From Achromobacter xylosoxidans (GTDB lineage: Bacteria; Pseudomonadota; Gammaproteobacteria; Burkholderiales; Burkholderiaceae_B): a stretch of DNA of 64,000 nt. Below, one piece after another: positions 34,176 to 42,791 of this stretch (the first letter of the stretch is position 1; each line of letters opens with the position of its first letter). The notes beneath the pieces were generated by a model. That model saw only the letters and a program-made list of their open reading frames with translations. It had not been told where the DNA came from and did no database searches. Where the stretch lies: NCBI RefSeq assembly GCF_001457475.1, contig NZ_LN831029.1:5208001-5272000 (forward strand), in the 5' to 3' direction. Both the position numbers and the translations under genes were made by a program.

Positions 34176-34960
34176 CGCGGGGCACGTTTCTCGGCGAACG
34201 CCCGAGGCCCCTCAATTGCATCGGCGCTGGAGTAGACGCGCTCATGGTATTGGCATGCCGCCTCGAGGCCTCGCTCGCAGCCCAAGTCCATGGCCGCCCC
34301 TATGCTCTTCTTTGCGGCCCACACGGTAAGCGGAGCGTTGTCGGCGATCGTTCGTGCAATCGCCATGGCGCGTTCACGCACCGCGTCGGGCGTCGCCTCG
34401 ACATAGTTCACGAATCCCAGTTGATGAAAACGTTCGATGGGATGCATTTCTCCGGTGAGCATGAGTTCCATCATGAAAGGTTGCGGCAGCATCCACAACA
34501 TGGGCACTCCCCAGGGGGACCCACGCCCCACTTTGGCCTCGGAGATCCCGCCCAGGGTGTCCCGTAGCCCGACACGAATATCGCTGTTGGCGGCCAGGAC
34601 CATGCCGCCTGCCGTGAAATGCCCAGTCATGGCGGCAATAATGGGCTTCGACACCTTGCGCATACGCTGGTGGAAGGGATCGCGCAGCATCTGCAGCATG
34701 TCCTTGCCGGAATCGGCACGCACTTTGGCAGCTTCCTTGAGATCCATGCCTGCTGAAAATACTCCACAATCAGCCGAAGTGAGAATGATCACGCGCACGG
34801 CATCGTCGCGTTCAACCTCGTCCCACAAGTCCAGGAGGCGCTCACAGATGGCGATGGACAATGCGTTGCGCTGAGCGGGACGGTCAATGGAAACCGTCGC
34901 GACGCCGTCTTGCACGGCGTACTGAACAGGGGTGTCGTCTTTTTTCATGGTGATAGGCAC
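34160..34960 (-). CDS. Enoyl-CoA hydratase/isomerase family protein
   Basis: The 266-residue crotonase-fold protein has loops CGVFSAGMDLKEAA and TGHFTAGGMVLAANSDIRVG and ends EKRAPRWIGA. The conserved Glu of the hydratase pair is changed in the EAKVGRGSPWGVPMLWML region, so reaction type is uncertain. It is the ninth gene of the AtuA operon, 28 bases after the NMO-like gene. Confidence 0.87.
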   Translation of the reverse strand: MPITMKKDDTPVQYAVQDGVATVSIDRPAQRNALSIAICERLLDLWDEVERDDAVRVIILTSADCGVFSAGMDLKEAAKVRADSGKDMLQMLRDPFHQRMRKVSKPIIAAMTGHFTAGGMVLAANSDIRVGLRDTLGGISEAKVGRGSPWGVPMLWMLPQPFMMELMLTGEMHPIERFHQLGFVNYVEATPDAVRERAMAIARTIADNAPLTVWAAKKSIGAAMDLGCERGLEAACQYHERVYSSADAIEGPRAFAEKRAPRWIGA

Positions 34961-34988
34961 ACTCTAGATCATTGAAAATTGGAAAAGC

Positions 34989-35951
34989 TCATTCCCTGGG
35001 TAAGCTGGCCAAAGCTTCGCGATATTCACGGGAAAGACGCTGGACAAGAGTGCGGACAGGTACGGTTGCGTCGACTGCGCCAATGCCCTGTCCGGCCCCC
35101 CATATGTCGCGCCAGACCTTAACGGCATCCGGGCCACTGCCGAAGTTCATGTCCTCAGGCCTACCTGCAGGCAGCCGATCCGGATCCATGCCCGCCGTTC
35201 GGATAGATCTGGCAAGGTAATTTCCAGGGATCCCGGTGAAATAGCTGGAATGCACGATGTCGTCCGAACTACCATCGACCACGGCTTGTTTGTACGCCGC
35301 ATTGGCATTCGCCTCATCGGTGGCGATGAATGCGGAACCGATATAGGCAAAGTCTGCGCCCATGGCTTGCGCAGCCAGCACTGCACGCCCCGTAGCAATG
35401 GAACCCGACAGAGCCAGCGGCCCATCGAACCAGCGCCGAATTTCTTGAATCAGAGCAAAAGGACTGCGGGTTCCCGCGTGCCCCCCTGCCCCAGTGGCCA
35501 CGGCGATCAGACCATCAGCCCCCTTTTCCACCGCCTTGCGAGCAAAACCATTATCGACAACATCATGCAGCGTGATGCCTCCATATGCATGCACCGCCTG
35601 ATTTATCTCCGGCCGGGCACCCAACGACGTAATGACAATGCGCACTCGGTACTTTTCAATAACACGCATGTCGTGTTCGAGACGATCGTTGCTGCGATGA
35701 ACAATTTGATTGATCGCAAAGGGCGCCGCCGGACTATGCGGATGAGCGGCATCGTGCGCGGCGATTCCCTCCGTGATTTCGCCAAGCCAATCATCCAGCA
35801 AGCTCGCTGGCCTGGCATTCAACGCCGGCATGGCCCCCACGATGCCGGCGCAGCACTGCGCGATCACAAGCTTCGGCGTGCTGACAATAAAGAGCGGCGA
35901 CGCAATCACCGGCAGGGCCAGTCCGCCCAGAATATCGGAATGCTTGGTCAT
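34989..35951 (-). CDS. Nitronate-monooxygenase-like flavoprotein (paralogue 2)
   Basis: The 320-residue FMN protein is a close paralogue of 17724-18686, with the same length and the same motifs (LPVIASPLFIVSTPKLVIAQ, GADGLIAVATGAGGHAG, ADFAYIGSAFIATDEA, AGQGIGAVDATVPV). Having the same flavoprotein in two differently regulated units, each next to crotonase-fold genes, suggests a core redox role in the pathway rather than nitroalkane detoxification (inference). Confidence 0.87.
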   Translation of the reverse strand: MTKHSDILGGLALPVIASPLFIVSTPKLVIAQCCAGIVGAMPALNARPASLLDDWLGEITEGIAAHDAAHPHSPAAPFAINQIVHRSNDRLEHDMRVIEKYRVRIVITSLGARPEINQAVHAYGGITLHDVVDNGFARKAVEKGADGLIAVATGAGGHAGTRSPFALIQEIRRWFDGPLALSGSIATGRAVLAAQAMGADFAYIGSAFIATDEANANAAYKQAVVDGSSDDIVHSSYFTGIPGNYLARSIRTAGMDPDRLPAGRPEDMNFGSGPDAVKVWRDIWGAGQGIGAVDATVPVRTLVQRLSREYREALASLPRE

Positions 35952-36009
35952 GCTTATCTCGTTGAGTTTCGCCTGAAGATGCGCGCCCGGCGGACGCGCG
36001 GTCCGACCT

Positions 36010-36975
36010 TTATTCGGGCTTGATACCTGCTTCCTGAGTCAGCTTGCCGTAGTGAGCGCTTTCCTCGGCGATGTACTTGCCAAAAGCCTGGGGCGCCATG
36101 GGCGGCAAAAGTTCATAGCCCGTACTATCGATTTGCTTGCGGACTTCCGGCTGCTCCAAAGCGCCGGTAATTTCACGATTGAGCTTTTCGATGATTTCAG
36201 GCGGCGTCCCTTTTGGCGCAAACAGTCCATTCCAGTTCCCGATCTCGAATCCGGGCAAAGCCTCCTTCATTGCGGGCACTCCAGGGAGCTTGTCCGAGCG
36301 GGTCGGCGTAATGGCCAAGGGCTTGAGCCTACCCGAGGTCATGTAGGCCAGACCGGTGGAAAAGTCGATGAACATCATCTGCGTTTGGCCGCCCAACAGT
36401 TCAGATACGGCCTGTCCATAAGCTTTGTAGGGAATTTCCGAAATATCGGTATGCGTCATCACGCGGAAGGTGCTCCCTGTGATCCGCGTGGTGCTATTAG
36501 CGTAGGGAAAAGAAAGCTTTCCCGGGTTGGCTTTGGCGTAGGCGATCAGCTCTGCCACGGAGTTCACCGGTACGGAGGGATTGACCACGAGCGCGTGCGG
36601 CACCCCGCCTACGATGGCGACCGGCGCGAAGTCCTTCAGGCCGTCATAGGAGATGCTCTTGAAAAAGTACTTGTTTGCCACCTGCGTCGTATTGGTGCCG
36701 AACAACAGCGTATAGCCGTCTGGTTGGGAACGGGCGACGTATTCGCTGCCGATCATGCCAGTGGCGCCTGGCCGATTCTGCACGATAAGGGGTTGGCCAA
36801 GCCGCTTGGATAGCGAGTCGGACAACACGCGGGCCACCGCATCGGTCGGACTTCCCGCAGCGAAGGGAACGACAACCGTTATAGGCTTCTCGGGAAAGGA
36901 GGAGGTGGCAGGCGCAGCAACGCATTGAGCGCCCAGCGCGAACGCAAGCAAACCCGAAAACAAGGAAAATTTCAT
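36010..36975 (-). CDS. Bug-family (TctC-like) periplasmic solute receptor
   Basis: The 321-residue protein has a Sec signal (MKFSLFSGLLAFALGAQCVA) and the tripartite tricarboxylate transporter receptor fold: YPEKPIT-like FPEKPITVVVPFAAGSPTD, QPLIVQNRPGATGMIGSEYV and PDGYTLLFGTNTT. Bug receptors capture organic acids in the periplasm. No TctA or TctB membrane gene is nearby, as is usual for the many orphan Bug genes of Bordetella-type genomes. It shares the AtuA operon, so its ligand is probably the pathway's acid. Confidence 0.93.
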   Translation of the reverse strand: MKFSLFSGLLAFALGAQCVAAPATSSFPEKPITVVVPFAAGSPTDAVARVLSDSLSKRLGQPLIVQNRPGATGMIGSEYVARSQPDGYTLLFGTNTTQVANKYFFKSISYDGLKDFAPVAIVGGVPHALVVNPSVPVNSVAELIAYAKANPGKLSFPYANSTTRITGSTFRVMTHTDISEIPYKAYGQAVSELLGGQTQMMFIDFSTGLAYMTSGRLKPLAITPTRSDKLPGVPAMKEALPGFEIGNWNGLFAPKGTPPEIIEKLNREITGALEQPEVRKQIDSTGYELLPPMAPQAFGKYIAEESAHYGKLTQEAGIKPE

Positions 36976-37039
36976 TGGTGTCTCCTAAAGTGAACTCTGG
37001 GCCGTCTGCGCGTCCCTCGAGTGAAAAAAGCATGCGGGG

Positions 37040-37528
37040 CTAGGGGCGGGTCTTGACCATGCGCAGCGGGTTGTAGGTAAGCACGACTTCACCGCGCTGA
37101 TTGACCACCTGATTGGAAGTGCGCACCAGGCCCCGCTCGGGCTTGCTTGTGGCCCTGGCTTCGACGACTTCGCATTCGACATGGATCGTGTCCCCGGCAT
37201 TGGTGGGCCGATGAACCTTGATGTCGGCCTCCATGAAAGCCATGCCCGTGCGCTGCATCGTGCTTTGCATCAACAATCCTTCGGCCATGCAAAATACGAG
37301 TGACCCCGGAGCCGGCCGCGATCCAATGATGGATTGCGAGGCGACATAGTCGAGATTGGTGAACATTTCCTCCACCATGCCCACCGTCCCGATGAAGAGC
37401 GTGATATCTGCCTCCGTGATCGTCCTGCCCAGGGTACGAAAGCGATAACCAGGCTCTACGTCGTCCCAGTAAAAGCCCAGGCCCAACACCTCCAGCCCGT
37501 TCTCGTCCACATTGATCGATCTACGCAT
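37040..37528 (-). CDS. MaoC-like hot-dog-fold hydratase
   Basis: The 162-residue protein has the hot-dog fold. A YRFRTLGRTITEADITLFIG segment holds the position of the MaoC catalytic Asp, followed by the conserved GSRPAPGSLVFCMAEGL region. MaoC proteins hydrate enoyl-CoAs in the (R) sense or handle methyl-branched acyl-CoAs. It lies between the CaiB-type transferase and the Bug receptor genes in the operon. Confidence 0.88.
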   Translation of the reverse strand: MRRSINVDENGLEVLGLGFYWDDVEPGYRFRTLGRTITEADITLFIGTVGMVEEMFTNLDYVASQSIIGSRPAPGSLVFCMAEGLLMQSTMQRTGMAFMEADIKVHRPTNAGDTIHVECEVVEARATSKPERGLVRTSNQVVNQRGEVVLTYNPLRMVKTRP

Positions 37529-37568
37529 ACAGTCTTCTCCTGGTTATTCAATTGTTTTGATACTGCGG

Positions 37569-38789
37569 TCAGAGCACGCCGGCGGCACGCAGTTCGGCCA
37601 ATCGCTCCGGCGCGATGCCCAGCGAATGCAGGACCTCTTCGTTGTGCTGGCCCAGCGAAGGTGGAGCGCCGGCCGGGTTCAACGGCGTTTCAGAAAATCG
37701 AATGGGATTGCGCACGGTCGGCACCGCGCCATAAAGCGGATGCTGCACGTCGGCGCGCATGCCGCGCGCGACCACGTGCGCGTCGGCGAACACCTGGTCC
37801 ATCCCGTTAATGGGGCCGCCCGGGACCTGCGCCCGTTCAAGCAGCGCCGTCCAGTCGGCCAGGCTGCGTGAACGGGTGACGGAGACTAGCCAGGCATCCA
37901 GCTCGGTCCGGTTATGCACGCGGTCGGCAATCGTGGCGTAACGGGGATCGACGCCAACCTCGGGTTGCCCGACCGCCTGGCACAGGCGGCGGAACTGAGT
38001 GTCGTTGCCGACCGCCAGCACCAGATGCCCGTCGGCGGCGGGATAAACGGCATAAGGGGCGATGTTGGGATGGCCGCTGCCCATGCGCTGGGGCACGCGG
38101 CCGCTGACCAGATAGTTCATGGACTGGTTCACCAGGGAACCCACCATGCAGTCCAACAGGCTGATGTCGATGTGCTGGCCGCCATGACCGCGATCACGAT
38201 GCTGCAAGGCGGCAAGAATGGCTGTGGTCGCGTACATGCCGGCCAGCAGATCGGCCACTGCAACGCCCGCCCGTTGCGGACCACCGCCGGGCAGATCATC
38301 GCGTTCGCCGGTCACGCTCATCAGGCCGCCCATTCCCTGAATCAGGTAGTCGTAGCCCGCGCGGTCCTTGTAGGGCCCGGTCTGCCCGAACCCCGTCACG
38401 GAACAATAGACAAGCTGCGGGTTGAGCTCGCGCAGCGAGGCATAGTCCAGGCCGTAACGCTTCAATGCGCCGACCTTGTAGTTCTCGACGAAGACATCGG
38501 CCTTACGCGCCAATTCGCGCAGTATGTCCTGGCCCTGGGGGTTCGAGAAATCGATGGCCAGGGACTTCTTGCCGCGGTTGCAGCTCATGAAATAGGCGGC
38601 GTCGCCATCCTCTCCGGTCTGTTTGTCCTTGAGAAAAGGCGGCCCCATCTGCCGCGTGTCGTCACCGACGCCCGGCTTCTCAACCTTGATGACTTCGGCT
38701 CCTAGATCGGCCAGGTTCTGGGTGGCCCAGGGGCCGGCCAGGATGCGGGAAAGATCCAGCACACGGATATGACTTAACGGTTTCTGCAT
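37569..38789 (-). CDS. CaiB/Frc-type (family III) CoA-transferase
   Basis: The 406-residue enzyme opens LSHIRVLDLSRILAGPWATQ and has the family's GQTGPY motif with the catalytic Asp region and the AGMYATTAILAAL helix. Family III enzymes move CoA from one acid to another, often succinyl- or acetyl-CoA to the pathway acid, forming interlocked dimers. It would activate the substrate or recycle CoA in this operon. It follows the carboxylase alpha gene by 13 bases. Confidence 0.92.
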   Translation of the reverse strand: MQKPLSHIRVLDLSRILAGPWATQNLADLGAEVIKVEKPGVGDDTRQMGPPFLKDKQTGEDGDAAYFMSCNRGKKSLAIDFSNPQGQDILRELARKADVFVENYKVGALKRYGLDYASLRELNPQLVYCSVTGFGQTGPYKDRAGYDYLIQGMGGLMSVTGERDDLPGGGPQRAGVAVADLLAGMYATTAILAALQHRDRGHGGQHIDISLLDCMVGSLVNQSMNYLVSGRVPQRMGSGHPNIAPYAVYPAADGHLVLAVGNDTQFRRLCQAVGQPEVGVDPRYATIADRVHNRTELDAWLVSVTRSRSLADWTALLERAQVPGGPINGMDQVFADAHVVARGMRADVQHPLYGAVPTVRNPIRFSETPLNPAGAPPSLGQHNEEVLHSLGIAPERLAELRAAGVL

Positions 38790-38802
38790 GGTGGTCTCGG
38801 TA

Positions 38803-40818
38803 CTAGCGGCGGCTGCCGGTCTGAAACTGCGGTTCGTCGACTTGCCTCACGCCATCGCCCGACGTAGTGACGGCCGGGACGATGTCGGCAATGAGTTCGC
38901 CCTCGCGCACGCTGTCGCCGGGTCCATGGCGCAGATGCGAGACGATGCCCTCGACGTCTGCAACGATCGAGTACTCCATCTTCATGGCCTCGATGACGGC
39001 CAGGAGGTCCCCCGGACGCACACTGTCACCCGGCTGGACCGCCACGGCCGCGATGACGCCGGACATTGGCGCCGTTGCCCCACCCCCTTCCTGAGCAGAG
39101 GCATCGCCCTCCTGCGGGACCGGACGCACTGCGTAGTGATCACCCGCCACCTGTAGATGCCAGCCTTCGGCCGCGAGGCAGGCGTCCCAGCGCCATCCGT
39201 CCACCTCGCCTCCGAGGCAAGACGCATCGCGCGACACACTCCAGCTTTGCTGACCGTCGCCCACGCGAACCTCACGCCCCTCCACGCCGTGAAGCGCCGC
39301 CCATGCCGGCTCGACGTCCAGCAGGAAGCGCATACGCCCCAAAGGCGCTGCAGCATCCAGGAACTTCCGGTCCATCGCGCCGCAGGGCGTACCAGCCTGC
39401 CAAGGGGTGGCGCGCTCCGCCGTCAGCGACAAGGGCAACGTACCGCAGACCGCGGCGGCGGCGGGGCGACTGTTCGGCATCTGCAGCGATTTGTGCTCAT
39501 CCAGGTAGCGCGTGTGTACCTGTCCTCTTAATACACCTGGATCGTCCAGCAGCCTCAACAGGTAGCCAAGGTTGCTGGTCACCCCCAGCAACGCAGTCTG
39601 GCGCAGGCCCGCCTTTAATGCGGCAAGCGCGGCCGGACGGTCTGCGGCGCTCGCAATGATCTTGGCCACCATCGGGTCGTAGAAAGGAGGAACCTCACCC
39701 GATTGGTCAAGCGCAGCGTCGACACGCAAGTTCGAAGGCCAGCGCGCGCGCACCACCGTACCGGGCGAAGGACGAAAATCCTGAGCCGGGTCTTCCGCAT
39801 ATATTCTGGCTTCGATGGCGTGACCGCGGCAGGAGATTTCGGACTGAGACAAAGGCAGCTCCTGCCCCGCCGCCACTCGCAATTGCCATTCCACGAGATC
39901 CAGGCCGGTGATCGCCTCGGTGACCGGATGCTCTACCTGCAGGCGCGTATTCACCTCCAGGAAGTAGCAGTTGAAATCCCGGTCCATGATGAACTCGAAG
40001 GTTCCGGCATTGCGATAGTCCAAGCTGCGCGCCCCCTGCACCGCCGCCTCAAGCAGGTGTTGCCGGGCACGCTCGGGCAGGCGCGGCGCTGGCGCCTCCT
40101 CCATGACCTTCTGGTGGCGGCGCTGCAGCGAGCATTCGCGCTCGAACAGATGCACCACATTTCCGCGGCCATCGCCGAACACCTGCACCTCGATGTGGCG
40201 AGGCTCCTCGATGTACCGCTCCACGATCATCCGACCGTCGCCGAAGCTGCTTCGGGCCAGGCGGATGGCCGACTCGATCAGTCTAGGCAGGTCCTCGTAG
40301 CGGGTAATGATCTGCATGCCTTTGCCGCCGCCCCCGGCAGAGGGTTTGAGCAGGACCGGCAGTTCGATGGCGCGCGCCAGCGCCTCTATGGTGGCAGGAT
40401 TGTCGCTGGCCTCGTCAGTGCCAGGCACCACCGGCACTCCGGCCGCACGCATCAGCGCCTTCGCCCGCGCCTTGTCGCCCAGCGCCGCGATCGTGGCAGG
40501 CGACGGACCGATGAACGCCATGCCCGTGGCCTCTACGCTTGCCGCGAACTCGCTGTTCTCGGAGAGAAAGCCGTAGCCCGGGTGCACCGCTTCGCAGCTG
40601 GTTTCGCCCGCGGCCTGGAGCAGCTTTCCACTATTCAGATAACTCTCCGCCGCAGCTCCCGCGCCCAGGCAAACGGTCCGGGCGGCGCCGCTCAGATGTG
40701 CAGATCCTGCATCAGCAAGGGAATGCACCGCAACGTATTCGATGCCCAGCCGCTGGCAAGTGCGCGCGATGCGACAGGCGATCTCACCCCGGTTAGCAAT
40801 GAGGATTCTCTTGAACAT
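38803..40818 (-). CDS. Acyl-CoA carboxylase, biotin-carboxylase/biotin-carrier subunit
   Basis: The 671-residue subunit has a biotin carboxylase domain (1-450: FKRILIANRGEIACRIARTC, ATP-grasp KPSAGGGGKGMQI, NTRLQVEHPVTEAITGLDLV) and a C-terminal biotin carrier with Lys613 in EAMKMEYS. It carboxylates biotin with ATP and bicarbonate. Architecture matches methylcrotonyl-, geranyl- and propionyl-CoA carboxylase alpha subunits. Its neighbour AtuA favours the geranyl-CoA type or a related branched enoyl-CoA, but substrate cannot be fixed by eye. Confidence 0.92.
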   Translation of the reverse strand: MFKRILIANRGEIACRIARTCQRLGIEYVAVHSLADAGSAHLSGAARTVCLGAGAAAESYLNSGKLLQAAGETSCEAVHPGYGFLSENSEFAASVEATGMAFIGPSPATIAALGDKARAKALMRAAGVPVVPGTDEASDNPATIEALARAIELPVLLKPSAGGGGKGMQIITRYEDLPRLIESAIRLARSSFGDGRMIVERYIEEPRHIEVQVFGDGRGNVVHLFERECSLQRRHQKVMEEAPAPRLPERARQHLLEAAVQGARSLDYRNAGTFEFIMDRDFNCYFLEVNTRLQVEHPVTEAITGLDLVEWQLRVAAGQELPLSQSEISCRGHAIEARIYAEDPAQDFRPSPGTVVRARWPSNLRVDAALDQSGEVPPFYDPMVAKIIASAADRPAALAALKAGLRQTALLGVTSNLGYLLRLLDDPGVLRGQVHTRYLDEHKSLQMPNSRPAAAAVCGTLPLSLTAERATPWQAGTPCGAMDRKFLDAAAPLGRMRFLLDVEPAWAALHGVEGREVRVGDGQQSWSVSRDASCLGGEVDGWRWDACLAAEGWHLQVAGDHYAVRPVPQEGDASAQEGGGATAPMSGVIAAVAVQPGDSVRPGDLLAVIEAMKMEYSIVADVEGIVSHLRHGPGDSVREGELIADIVPAVTTSGDGVRQVDEPQFQTGSRR

Positions 40819-40821
40819 GGA

Positions 40822-42426
40822 TTACATCCTGAACACGCCGAAGCGCGTGGGTTCTTTCGGTCCGGCGGCTGCCAGCGCAAGGCCCAGCGTCAGCCAGTCG
40901 CGGGTATCGGCGGGCTCGATCACGCTATCCACCCACAAGCGCGATGCAGCGTTCAGGGCTGTGCTTTCGGTGCCATAGGTATCGCGAATCGGCGCCTTGT
41001 AGGCCTCGGCCTCCTCGGCGCTGAACTCCTTGCCCTGGCGGGCTAGTTGCTCGGCTCGCACCAGCGCCAGGACGGTGGCGGCTTGTTCCCCGCCCATCAC
41101 GGAGGTCCTGGCATTGGGCCACATGGCCATAAACCGCGGCCCGAAGGCGCGCCCGCACATGGCGTATGCGCCCGCGCCGTAGCTGCCGCCGATGATGACG
41201 CTGAATTTGGGCACGCGGGCGGTGGATACCGCGTTGACCATCTTGGCACCATCCTTTGCGATGCCGCCCTGCTCGTACTGCACGCCCACCATGAAGCCGC
41301 TGATGTTGTGCAAGAAGACCAGAGGGATGTTCTCCTGGCAGCAAAGCTCGATGAAGTTGGCGGCTTTCTGGGCGCTCTGGCCGAAGAGCACGCCGTCATT
41401 GGCGAGTACGCCCACGGGGTAACCTCCGATAGCGCCTGTGCCGCAGATCAGGCTAGAGCCATAGCGCTCGCGGTACTGCACCAGCTCACTGCCATCCAGC
41501 AAGCGCGCCAGCACGTCCCTCATAGGCATCGCCTGCTTTGGGTTGGCGGGAATGAACCCGGGCAGCTCCGCCGCGTCGTAACGGGGCGGAGCTGCCCGGC
41601 GGGGCGGCGGAGCCAGAGCTGGGGCCTCGCAACGCCCCAGGATGCCGCGCACCAGTTCGAGCGCGTGCAGCTCATCGTTCGCGAAATGGTCGGCCACGCC
41701 AGACAGGCGTGTGTGCGTATCCGCGCCCCCCAGTTCCTGGGCGTCGACCACTTCGCCGGTGGCAGCCTGCACCAGTTGCGGCCCGCCCAGGTAGATCATC
41801 CCCGCCTTGTCGACGATCACGGTTTCATCGCACATTGCGGGAATATAGGCGCCGCCCGCGGTGCAAGCGCCCAGCACCGCCGCCACCTGTTTCAGGCCAA
41901 GCGCCGACATCTCGGCAATATTGCGGAAAATCTTGCCGAAATGCTGCTCGTCCGGAAATATGTCGCCTTGCAAAGGCAGATAGGCGCCACCCGAATCCAC
42001 CAGATAGACGCAAGGCAGTCCGTTCTCGCGGGCAATAGCCTGGGCGCGCAGCTGCTTCTTGATGGTCAGCGGGTAGTAGGTCCCGCCCTTGGCCGTTGCA
42101 TCGTTGGCCATGATCATGCAGGCGCGTCCTGCCACGACTCCGGCGCCGGTAATGATGCCTGCCCCTGGCGACTGGCCATCGTATGCGCCGTCGGCCGCCA
42201 ACTGGCCGACCTCCAGAAAAGGCGTGCCGGGATCCAGCAGCATATTGACGCGCTCGCGCGGCAGCAACTTGCCGCGCGCCAGATGCGCCTGGCGCGCGCG
42301 CTCGCCGCCGCCGGCGACCGCGCGCGTTCTTGCAGCAAGCAGCGGCGCGCGTAATTCGTCATAAGCAGCCGCATTCGCGGCGAAGTCCGGGCTGCCCGGC
42401 CCGGGGCGGGAAGAGAGAATAGCCAT
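40822..42426 (-). CDS. Acyl-CoA carboxylase, carboxyltransferase subunit
   Basis: The 534-residue subunit has two crotonase-like halves. The N-terminal half includes YLVDSGGAYLPLQGDIFPDE and ACTAGGAYIPAMCDE; the C-terminal half includes FLHNISGFMVG and IGGSYGAGAYAMCGRAFGPR. It moves the carboxyl group from biotin to the acyl-CoA. The pattern is that of methylcrotonyl/geranyl-CoA carboxylase beta subunits rather than the acetyl-CoA enzyme. It is separated by only 3 bases from the alpha subunit gene. Confidence 0.92.
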   Translation of the reverse strand: MAILSSRPGPGSPDFAANAAAYDELRAPLLAARTRAVAGGGERARQAHLARGKLLPRERVNMLLDPGTPFLEVGQLAADGAYDGQSPGAGIITGAGVVAGRACMIMANDATAKGGTYYPLTIKKQLRAQAIARENGLPCVYLVDSGGAYLPLQGDIFPDEQHFGKIFRNIAEMSALGLKQVAAVLGACTAGGAYIPAMCDETVIVDKAGMIYLGGPQLVQAATGEVVDAQELGGADTHTRLSGVADHFANDELHALELVRGILGRCEAPALAPPPRRAAPPRYDAAELPGFIPANPKQAMPMRDVLARLLDGSELVQYRERYGSSLICGTGAIGGYPVGVLANDGVLFGQSAQKAANFIELCCQENIPLVFLHNISGFMVGVQYEQGGIAKDGAKMVNAVSTARVPKFSVIIGGSYGAGAYAMCGRAFGPRFMAMWPNARTSVMGGEQAATVLALVRAEQLARQGKEFSAEEAEAYKAPIRDTYGTESTALNAASRLWVDSVIEPADTRDWLTLGLALAAAGPKEPTRFGVFRM

Positions 42427-42462
42427 CAGTGGAATGCCGTCAGAAGATTGGATTGCGAAGGC

Positions 42463-42780
42463 TCAGCTCGGATCACGCACCGGCAGGCGCAACAGCGCAT
42501 GCCCCAGCGACTTTCCGGTCTGGTCCAGGCGCAGGGTGCGCGTCGCCCCGCCCCCCAGCGCATGGCGCATGATCACCATCATGGCGCCGATGTTGTCCAT
42601 GGGATGGCATTCCACCTCGCCCTGGACCCAATCCCCGTACAGGCCTTTGACGTCGGCTGGCGTAACGCTGGCCAGCAGCTGCGCATACTCTTGCGGTCCG
42701 CGAGCGACCAGTCCCACGCTGCACACGTCCCCCTTGTCACCGGACCGGACATAAGCAATGTCTTTCACTTGAAGCGTCAT
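42463..42780 (-). CDS. AtuA-like C-terminal ferredoxin-fold protein
   Basis: The 105-residue protein matches the small C-terminal domain of AtuA-family proteins: VKDIAYVRSGDKGDVCSVGL near the N-terminus and the HALGGGATRTLRLDQTGKSL end. In many genomes this unit is fused to AtuA; here it is a separate gene 11 bases after it. The ATG at 42780 (MTLQVKD) gives the natural start. Its biochemical role is not established. Confidence 0.85.
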   Translation of the reverse strand: MTLQVKDIAYVRSGDKGDVCSVGLVARGPQEYAQLLASVTPADVKGLYGDWVQGEVECHPMDNIGAMMVIMRHALGGGATRTLRLDQTGKSLGHALLRLPVRDPS

Positions 42781-42791
42781 CAGGGCTCTCC

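Noticed and set aside
39703..41046. 447-codon plus-strand frame
   Set aside because: Antisense to the two carboxylase subunits, rich in Arg, Gln and His as expected for a shadow frame.
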